Shown here piece by piece: positions 36,601 to 42,366 of a stretch of 42,366 nucleotides of DNA. The notes under the pieces were generated by a model, which worked only from the letters and a program-made list of their open reading frames with translations, searched no databases and was not told the DNA's origin. A program made the position numbers and the translations under genes. The DNA is taken from IMG/VR virus record IMGVR_UViG_3300012920_000087, positions 1-42,366 of that record. One strand, written 5' to 3'. Within the stretch, counting starts at the first letter, position 1. Every line of letters begins with the position of its first letter. This DNA comes from a virus.

Positions 36601-39555
36601 GAAGCGTGGGAGAGACAAAATATCAAAGGAACTCGTTATTATGGCGGTAAAGGTCATCATAATACTCTACAAAGAAAGTTGGATGCTGATATCAAAGCGA
36701 TTGCAGATGCAGGTGAGCATCTATACAGGATGCTTGGGCAAACTCCAGAAGGTAGGGCTCAACTTGCTCAGATATTCAACCCTAATGCTGACCACGAAAC
36801 AGTGGCTGCTAATATGCGTATGTGGGCAGCAATGTCAAATGATTTCTTACAAAAAGCACCCGAAGACAGCCACGACATCACGACACTAGGTAATACGAAG
36901 TTTGAAGTTAAAGGTCAGTCAAAGCCAACTACAGATTTTGCTACAGGTATGAAAACTGCGATTTCTAATTTTGGTAGCACTTTTGACAATAATGATGTCT
37001 TTAATTATGTTAGTGGTCTGGATGCTATTTCACAAATACAGAACAGCGCTATCATGCAGGCTGACCCTGAACAAGCACAAGCCTTACTCGAACAAAATGA
37101 AGCGGCTAATCGCCAGTATGAAGATTCCTTCATGGATTCGCTTGGTTTGAATAAGTCTGATAATAGATTGCGACAAACGGTAAAAGATTATGTCGACAAT
37201 ACTCTACTACCCAGACTCAACGAAAACAAACCTATGCCTTCTGTTATGACAGGTCGACAATTGTTTAGTCAAATGTATCCTGATATAGACATCGACGCTA
37301 TGCTTGCAGACATGCTCAATCGTAAACAAGTAAACAGACCTGATGTAAAAGACTTCGTTAGAAAGGTAGGACAAATATACAATACATTGGGTAGAAATGC
37401 AGAAGAAAGAAACCGACAAACTGGTATCGGTTTCCAACTTGCACATAATTTAGACGATAGGTTTGAAGAAGATTTGCATACGAGTCGTTCTAAATTTTCA
37501 AGAGATTTGAAAGGTAAGGGTAAAGCAGACGCAAAAAATTTAGACGACCAGCAAAATGCTATACAGACACTCAATTCTTTAATTACTAATTTTTCAGATG
37601 TAGAGGTTCCACAAGAAATCACTCAAACTAAATCTGGTCTTGGTCGAGTTAAGGTCGGGCCAAACGGTCACGACACACATACCGTCAAGAGTCTGTATAA
37701 CTCAGGCGGTTTCAAACATGAGTTTGGAGATGACCTTTCACCTAATTTCAATTATTACATAGGCTCTGATGGAACTCCTAAAATTACTATGGTTGGACCT
37801 AACGAAGATAATATTCACGCTTTAGTTCCACTGACTAGTCACTTTTGGGACAAGATGATTTCAGTAGCGGCACCTGCTTGGCAGAGTTTACTTTACGGCC
37901 CTGAGCATAAAGAAGCAAGAGAATCACTGGCTAGAAATGAACGAAGAGCCCCTCAGTTTACAGCCGATAATCTTGGCCGAACACTCAATCAAGATTCTAG
38001 TTCCACGACTAAGTCTGACATCGGTCTGGCAGACTTAACTAATCCTGACATTATCAGAAAAGACTTGGGCCCGGAAGTCCCTACGCTACAGCCGATGCAC
38101 CGTATCTTTGAACTCAAAGACCTTGAACATCTGCGTGGGTTTACAGGTGACTGGATAGTTTCTGTCATGCCAGAGGGTGAAAGAGGGTTTGTTAAGAAAG
38201 ACGATGATGAAATTACATCTCCTACTTTCGATTTGTCAGACGAAGACAAAGAAAATTTCAAGAAAGTAGCAGACGAAGATTACCACGCTGATGTCATAAA
38301 AACAAAAGATGGTTACTATATTTTTGATGTCTTGGAGTACGATGACAAAGAAACCCATGAAATACCTATTGACGACAGAATAAAGATACTTAGGGGTGCT
38401 ATGGAAGGGATAGACAATATACATTTACCAAGCGCTAGTGATACTCGGCTTACTGATGATGCTGGGCTTAAGTTAGCGGTAGATGATTTACAGAAAGACC
38501 ATGGCTCAGTATTACTAAGAGACGCTAAGTCGACATATATGGCTGGAGAATTAAGACATCCTAAGTGGGTCATGCTCAAACCCGGTAAGGATGTAGTACT
38601 AAGAGTATTAGACAGAAGAGGCAACGGGCCTTACACATATCGTTTAGGCACTGGTCCGATTACTCAAGCAGAAAAAATAGGCAACCGAGCAGTAGAGTCA
38701 GAAGGTGAAACTTACATGGATGTAGGAGTTGCTTTCAATAGTCCAGAAAAGTACAACAAGGGTGACCATGTTAGAGTCAATGCGGCCAATGTAACTAAAG
38801 TAGAATCGGTAGATGAGGAAACGGTTTACACTTTGACTGGCTCAGAAATAATCGGTGAAGCAGAAGGCGAAGGTCTTGTTAGTAGGGAAACTCTAAGTTT
38901 ACTTGCCAAGTCATTAGATTCACAGTGGATGTGCGAAGTTCATAGGGCTAAGAGTGGTATTCGAGTAGTGATGCCGCAAGGAGATGTGGTTTACAAGGCC
39001 ACAGAATCTCAAGGACATTGGTCAGTCCATAGTCCCTTGTCATCTAATAATTACCTGATTAGACTATCTGAAAGTCAAAGAGTATATTGGAGTCCTATAG
39101 CGGGGGCACTACTCAAGGCTAATCTTGATATTGCAGAATCAGATAACGAAGATAAAGCAGAAGTACACGAATCAAAGGGTGATGGTAAGCCGTTAATCCC
39201 ACCTAAAAAAATCAAAGACTCTGACTGGAAAATACCAGACAAACGGATGGTAATGGTCAAAGGTTTACAATTGATAGAGAAACTTTTGAAAAGTGGGGTA
39301 GGCGCTGTAGGCCAATCGAGTACAGGCACTATGGGTCTAGGTATAGGTTATGCTACACCTATAGAATCGCCTATGGGTCCGACAAACTTACACGACGAAA
39401 AAACAATGCCGGACTATGATAACAAAAAACGACCCGGAGAAGATTCTTCTATAGAACCGGAAACGGAAGACCAAGAAGACAAAAAACACTTGGTCATACC
39501 TGTATCAGATGGCGTTTTAGAAGTGGATTCAGATAAGGCCGTCTTCCATACTTGA
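33658..39555 (+). CDS. Giant protein (1965 aa) with degenerate ATP-dependent DNA ligase fold
   Basis: TTG start after GGTGATG. Beginning REGPLQTLDRTRGVFVKSLID, then over 1400 residues of unrecognised, partly coiled sequence with His/Asp-rich stretches. From about 1480 the sequence follows a DNA ligase. DWIVSVMPEGERGF fits motif I but has Met1504 where the AMP-accepting Lys should be. FDVLEYDDKETHEIPIDDR (1556-1574) and GSVLLRDAKSTYMAGELRHP then KWVMLKP (1616-1642) match later motifs. An OB-like part contains VGVAFNSPEKYNKGDHVRV. Further LLKA (1818-1821) and LLKS (1876-1879) sites lie behind it. Probably a structural or ejected protein with an inactive ligase-like domain. Confidence 0.7.
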   Translation: MREGPLQTLDRTRGVFVKSLIDGIGKADAGAEFYFAAVSAERKGYELSGHDKGLLNMFSSVIQKQEDEDEWAPHTHQSINERQMGFEIDYTAGMELADNPSMNPDRVVPPNADDLRYSGRPFTLINGEANDPYRTRNALGQGFNPLHGNYHQILADFYLANEAGSEPQSQKDARKELAWEEHAAKNDHSFLQTPLHLGKLNEDATNHQLYLNHYKRWEESNRDIVDKVRADRKEQGLSEAEIAHELKQSHMEDAKRDWQQNLGFMDYFLGMEWFSPEEREKAYRHLYDHGGADSTRPLTFDSSPQIENLLPRLKRNFQQRFSGLYDWWTRVPEHSQHPLAIKPKRLPEDTENIQRVHNWMAMQGSSLGKKRDWERAVDHYNKMYRMYNPDANAFSYSQVPYFDDKRNEIHWRKQSIGNGKKQNYLSEPMLRHMLNIDSEGKLHEDGEHPVWGPAWKKADSPFSQEELDEIMKKRRDESIKMRAAGRVARNHGAINYGTHMHPDHYDYLDDHDTLATHWKRPFQVGGMGKKANELFNLLHHHTLAYRPVETEQSADSQALRERFGDYLQDIGADGEQVGEFEPTTERTMMGDKEVSLFFEKTGNRIGIQHIEGGKSMDAFLAPFGQGGLSLFPDAEGKTTAFRGDFARPSSLMNPQSAVASSRIKGAGGQNAHTERHSSGTDGKYSNEVHSDYHAARESGDGDAATDAFDKLRGETPDHLRMVNIHQGTFNNDEVEQSAAYSYHTIGTMVGMGNNPMEPLRRVISYKDPGLLQEGTGLRSTLADHSDLVNDLSARFETLGEFDIKEEKQQIEASIENSRSRIERELENLNQRKAPPNLTDEELIEFNRVLSTEKNLLMGELQELPKAKERMIADLDDKLRQHTIGNQLTDNEGNVVLGPDGKPIDIGVMTNLGIPRELNPEGQVSRRLSASQRPMAAEQESQYFEGLMDRAGEIEELLESGSLTQGERLTLQGELNQLDNQMEAWERQNIKGTRYYGGKGHHNTLQRKLDADIKAIADAGEHLYRMLGQTPEGRAQLAQIFNPNADHETVAANMRMWAAMSNDFLQKAPEDSHDITTLGNTKFEVKGQSKPTTDFATGMKTAISNFGSTFDNNDVFNYVSGLDAISQIQNSAIMQADPEQAQALLEQNEAANRQYEDSFMDSLGLNKSDNRLRQTVKDYVDNTLLPRLNENKPMPSVMTGRQLFSQMYPDIDIDAMLADMLNRKQVNRPDVKDFVRKVGQIYNTLGRNAEERNRQTGIGFQLAHNLDDRFEEDLHTSRSKFSRDLKGKGKADAKNLDDQQNAIQTLNSLITNFSDVEVPQEITQTKSGLGRVKVGPNGHDTHTVKSLYNSGGFKHEFGDDLSPNFNYYIGSDGTPKITMVGPNEDNIHALVPLTSHFWDKMISVAAPAWQSLLYGPEHKEARESLARNERRAPQFTADNLGRTLNQDSSSTTKSDIGLADLTNPDIIRKDLGPEVPTLQPMHRIFELKDLEHLRGFTGDWIVSVMPEGERGFVKKDDDEITSPTFDLSDEDKENFKKVADEDYHADVIKTKDGYYIFDVLEYDDKETHEIPIDDRIKILRGAMEGIDNIHLPSASDTRLTDDAGLKLAVDDLQKDHGSVLLRDAKSTYMAGELRHPKWVMLKPGKDVVLRVLDRRGNGPYTYRLGTGPITQAEKIGNRAVESEGETYMDVGVAFNSPEKYNKGDHVRVNAANVTKVESVDEETVYTLTGSEIIGEAEGEGLVSRETLSLLAKSLDSQWMCEVHRAKSGIRVVMPQGDVVYKATESQGHWSVHSPLSSNNYLIRLSESQRVYWSPIAGALLKANLDIAESDNEDKAEVHESKGDGKPLIPPKKIKDSDWKIPDKRMVMVKGLQLIEKLLKSGVGAVGQSSTGTMGLGIGYATPIESPMGPTNLHDEKTMPDYDNKKRPGEDSSIEPETEDQEDKKHLVIPVSDGVLEVDSDKAVFHT

Positions 39556-39571
39556 TTAAATAGTATGAGCA

Positions 39572-40978
39572 TTGTCTATAGAACCAATGGCAGCGATGGC
39601 TTCACTGAGAACTTCCCCCGTCAATCACGGTGGAACTATTAGTATAGTTAAGGCTGACAACGACCTTGTAATCGCTGGATATGCATCTGTTGAGATGGTA
39701 GACAAGCAAGGAGATTTGATTACCAGAAGTGCTTTGAAAGATGCTTTTGGTGATTTTATGAAAGCAGATGGATTTAGAAATGTTCAACTGGCTCACTCAA
39801 ATATACAAGTTGGAAGTGTCATTCCATCTTATACTGACTCTGATGGTAGAGTTTGGAAATCCGGTGTTGACGATGCTGGTATGTTCGTGGTCATTAAACT
39901 ACGAGATGACATAGAAAAGGCAAGAGAAGTTGCTAAAGAGATTCGCAAAGGAGCCCTTAGAGGTTTTAGTATTGGAGGACAAGCATTTAAGAGAATGCGA
40001 AAGAGTGACCAGCAGCACGGTGACTACACAGAAATCTCCAAACTGGAACTACATGAGGTCACTATTTGTGAAAAAGGTATTAACCCGGAGGCGACATTCC
40101 GTATATTGAAGGAGGACACAAACATGAACGATGATAATGTATTAAATGAACTGTCGAGCACATTGGACAGACTGAATGGAAGATTAGACGCTATGGAAAA
40201 AGAAGATAAAGACATTCCAGAGGGTCTGAAAGAACATATGAAAGACAAGAAAAAAGACAAGGGTGAAGAGATGTCAGATAAAGATGAAAAAGAAGCAATG
40301 TATGGCTCTGAGCATAAAGGCATGCATGGTGATATGGAAAAAGGATATTCTGATGTCATTACTAGCGACTACCTAAACTGGATGGAAAACACTCTAAAAT
40401 CAGCAGGTGTTGACATTGCAGGTGCAAGAGACCACTTTGACCAAGTTTCCAAGGCTAACCTAGGAAGCACACCAGAAGCAATTGGTGACGGTGCAGACTA
40501 CTTCGCTGGACAAGTTAAGGGTCGAGCACAAGAAGGTGGCTCCCCATCAACTAACGCAATCGGCAAACTCAACAGTGGCGGAAGCGGCGAAGTAGCAAAA
40601 GGTTACCTACACCCAGACTTAGTTACCGCATCTGATTTAGAAGCAGCATACGAAGTTTACAAAGCAGCATCCCTAGAGGAACAATTCAAATCTAATCTAG
40701 GAAATGTTTTTGCTGACAGACTAAACAAAGAACTTACCGAAGAGGCAAATGCAAGAGAAGCGGCTTCTTTTGATGCAAGGACACCACTTGCTAACATCGA
40801 AAAGGCTCTATCAGACTTGAGTGAAAGAATTGACAACATCAGTAAGTCGTCTGATTCAGTAGAAGCAGCAACAATTAGAAAGCAACTTTCCACTGTCGAA
40901 GTCCCTTCGACACAGGACTTAGCGAGCATGGACTGGTCAGAAGTCCACAGCCTTGCTGGGAGCGTATTTCATAACTGA
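39572..40978 (+). CDS. HK97-type prohead protease fused to scaffold
   Basis: The N-terminal 180 residues are a prohead protease of the HK97 family. The catalytic His75 lies in LAHSNIQVGS and the nucleophile Ser133 in RGFSIGGQ, with LELHEVTICEKGINPEA after it. The rest (about 185-468) is acidic, coiled and Gly/Ser-rich, as for a fused scaffolding domain, ending MDWSEVHSLAGS. IVKAD at 25-29 and ILKED at 178-182 bracket the protease domain and look like self-cleavage points. The frame opens at a TTG; an ATG at 39587 is an alternative start. It sits directly before the capsid gene, the usual order. Confidence 0.9.
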   Translation: MSIEPMAAMASLRTSPVNHGGTISIVKADNDLVIAGYASVEMVDKQGDLITRSALKDAFGDFMKADGFRNVQLAHSNIQVGSVIPSYTDSDGRVWKSGVDDAGMFVVIKLRDDIEKAREVAKEIRKGALRGFSIGGQAFKRMRKSDQQHGDYTEISKLELHEVTICEKGINPEATFRILKEDTNMNDDNVLNELSSTLDRLNGRLDAMEKEDKDIPEGLKEHMKDKKKDKGEEMSDKDEKEAMYGSEHKGMHGDMEKGYSDVITSDYLNWMENTLKSAGVDIAGARDHFDQVSKANLGSTPEAIGDGADYFAGQVKGRAQEGGSPSTNAIGKLNSGGSGEVAKGYLHPDLVTASDLEAAYEVYKAASLEEQFKSNLGNVFADRLNKELTEEANAREAASFDARTPLANIEKALSDLSERIDNISKSSDSVEAATIRKQLSTVEVPSTQDLASMDWSEVHSLAGSVFHN

Positions 40979-41015
40979 ATAGGTGGATAAAATAAGATTA
41001 AGGAGATGACAAGAT

Positions 41016-42149
41016 ATGGCAAGAAATTACATGAGAACAATCAATGACATGGAGCGTTACTACTACGGTGCTGGACAAAGTATGGGATACTCATACACTG
41101 GTTCAGAACTATTGAAGGCTGATGCACCATTGCTAAGCACAACAGCAGGAACATACCAAGCAATCTACGGTAGAAAAGTTTGGTCACAACTAAACCAAGA
41201 ATTCAACGCATTTTCAATTCTACCAAAGAAACCATGGGACAGAAGTGGATGGAGAGTAGTTACTGCTAAACCTTCCAAGACTGTTGGTGGCGGAATTGCA
41301 GAGAACGGTACACTACCAGACACAACCAAACCTACTTTCCAGAATGTTGCAGCAAAGCCTAAAACTATCGCTCACTCATTCGATATGTCTGAGGTAGCAA
41401 TTTTCCTAAACGACAAAGACGACGGTCTAGGTGACATTCGTTCAGTCTTGAAAGAAGAGATGGGTAAGCACCACGCAGAGCACATCAACGACATGCTAAC
41501 TGAGGATGTAACAACTGTAGCAGGTAACGACTTTGAATCACTTGACAGAATTACCACTGGTAACAACTCAATGGCATCTGGTACTCACTACGATGCAGGT
41601 GACGAAGACATTTACTCGATTGACAGAAGTGCAGCCGGTAACTCTTGGGCATTTGCTGAGGATTCTGCTGACAGCGGTTCTACTAACAGAACTCTATCAC
41701 TTGACCACTTAGATGAGATGTTTAGACTTATCTGGACTCGTGGTGGAAATCCAAAGGTCATGTTAACTGGATATGACACCTTGATGAGAATACAACAACT
41801 TCTACAAAGCCAACAAAGGTTCATGGAAGAAAAGAGAGTAGTTCCAACATTCAACGGTGTAAAAGGTGTTCCGGGTATGGAAGCAGGTTTCATCGTAGCA
41901 ACTTACAACGGTGTTCCAATTATCCCAACCAAGGAGATGGCAAGCGACGGCATCAGCAGAATTTACATGCTTGATACTGATTACCTATACTTTAGCACTG
42001 CAAAGCCAACACAATACTTTGAGTCTGGTATCGAAACCGGAGACCCATTCGCCATTAACCGCCTCGGTCAAGAGGGACTTTACCGAACAATGGGTGAAGT
42101 ATGGACAACTTTCTTTGGAGGTCAAGGTTCTATCCGTGACTTGAAGTGA
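41016..42149 (+). CDS. HK97-fold major capsid protein, 377 aa
   Basis: The main shell protein. Position after the protease, length, a strong AAGGAGATGACA ribosome site and an internal pattern (FSILPKKPWDRSGWRVVTA, later EEMGKHHAEHINDM, then LTGYDTLMRIQQLLQ and YNGVPIIPTKEM) all fit an HK97-type capsid protein. An N-terminal arm of about 34 residues ends at SELLKADAPLLST. K-A-D at 34-36 is the same step as in the protease and in the tagged proteins, so the arm is probably removed by the protease. Codon use here seems more biased than in neighbouring genes, as expected for high expression. Confidence 0.9.
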   Translation: MARNYMRTINDMERYYYGAGQSMGYSYTGSELLKADAPLLSTTAGTYQAIYGRKVWSQLNQEFNAFSILPKKPWDRSGWRVVTAKPSKTVGGGIAENGTLPDTTKPTFQNVAAKPKTIAHSFDMSEVAIFLNDKDDGLGDIRSVLKEEMGKHHAEHINDMLTEDVTTVAGNDFESLDRITTGNNSMASGTHYDAGDEDIYSIDRSAAGNSWAFAEDSADSGSTNRTLSLDHLDEMFRLIWTRGGNPKVMLTGYDTLMRIQQLLQSQQRFMEEKRVVPTFNGVKGVPGMEAGFIVATYNGVPIIPTKEMASDGISRIYMLDTDYLYFSTAKPTQYFESGIETGDPFAINRLGQEGLYRTMGEVWTTFFGGQGSIRDLK

Positions 42150-42159
42150 GGATTAATGG

Positions 42160-42188
42160 AGAATAAGATATTAAGGAGATGATTAAAT
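42160..42188 (+). promoter_or_regulatory. Ribosome binding site for 42189
   Basis: AAGGAGATGATTAAAT immediately before the ATG, nearly the same as the site before the capsid gene (AAGGAGATGACAAGAT). Confidence 0.7.
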
Positions 42189-42366
42189 ATGGCAGCATTA
42201 ACACACAGAGGAATAACATATACGCTAAGCAGTGCAGTTACACCAGTAATGAACTTGGATTTACAACTTCAAGGCGGAGTAGACCAAGATGAAACTGGTT
42301 GGCTAAGTGGTGCAGGAGCAGCACCGGGTACTTATCCGGGCGCTTTGACAGGTTTTCAAGCAACTA
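42189..42366 (+). CDS. Start of a gene after the capsid protein (cut by window edge)
   Basis: Begins MAALTHRGITYTLSSAVTPV and runs off the window after 59 residues, in a Gly/Ala-rich, beta-like sequence. Its strong ribosome site suggests a highly expressed virion protein. A capsid decoration or head-completion protein is usual at this place, but the visible part does not identify it. Confidence 0.7.
   Translation, partial: MAALTHRGITYTLSSAVTPVMNLDLQLQGGVDQDETGWLSGAGAAPGTYPGALTGFQAT

Noticed and set aside
37207-37622. Minus-strand frames inside the giant protein gene
   Set aside because: Overlapping frames of Ser/Leu-rich composition typical of antisense shadows.
39564-39641. Short ATG-started frame overlapping the start of the protease gene
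   Set aside because: Only 25 codons in another frame, no conserved feature; probably chance.
41911-42144. Plus-strand frame of 77 codons inside the capsid gene
   Set aside because: Different frame of a highly expressed gene; shadow.

Overview
This window looks like part of the genome of a tailed, HK97-fold double-stranded DNA virus (Caudoviricetes-like) whose host is probably an archaeon, quite possibly marine. The virus call rests on a contiguous head module: a large terminase with ATPase and nuclease motifs, a portal, an HK97-type prohead protease and a major capsid protein. The archaeal call is an inference. It rests on TATA-box promoters in front of both gene sets, on probable leaderless starts about 24-29 bases after TATA-like boxes, and on ATGA/TAATG gene overlaps. 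I cannot name the host; a Marine Group II (Poseidoniales) euryarchaeal virus is one plausible option. No tail, lysis, polymerase or integrase gene is visible here.

Layout. From 1 to about 7450 everything is on the minus strand: some two dozen small, mostly unrecognised genes (early or accessory type), including an ArdC-like antirestriction protein, several tiny zinc-ribbon proteins and an array of paralogues that share the N-terminus MIDTDKYEGHT. Nearly identical promoters (core TATATAAAGAACTAACAAAG on the minus strand, 12 copies) drive this set. Two of the copies have no ORF behind them and may make small RNAs. From about 7440 to 8336 there is a non-coding divergent region with an AT-rich tract, repeated CACTGCGAGCC elements in both orientations, TTCTATAGAA palindromes and repeated GGGTTTAGAC units; it is a candidate replication origin or control region. 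From 8337 to the end almost everything is on the plus strand.

The plus-strand half holds three blocks. (i) 8337-19017: a series of proteins that start with variants of M-x-A-F-E-Q-A-W-x-x-L-K-A/x, together with an HMG-CoA-lyase-like enzyme, known phage-type basic or Cys-rich modules, and a large composite protein carrying the same LVKA/LLKN tags internally. (ii) 19166-22633: a compact module of membrane proteins around a small Ras/Arf-like GTPase. (iii) 22960-42366: packaging and head morphogenesis, with a small-terminase candidate, three tagged virion-type proteins, large terminase, a protein with a LAGLIDADG-like domain, portal, small head proteins, a 1965-residue protein containing a degenerate ATP-dependent DNA ligase fold, protease-scaffold, major capsid protein and the start of one further gene.

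The most interesting idea is that the recurring hydrophobic-L/V-K-A-(D) tag is a capsid-targeting and protease-cleavage signal, analogous in logic to the capsid targeting sequences of T4. The same K-A-D step occurs near the N-terminus of the major capsid protein (LLKAD), in the protease (IVKAD) and in tagged accessory proteins (FLKAD, VLKAD). If so, the virus packages a large set of small proteins, some made as polyproteins, inside its capsid.
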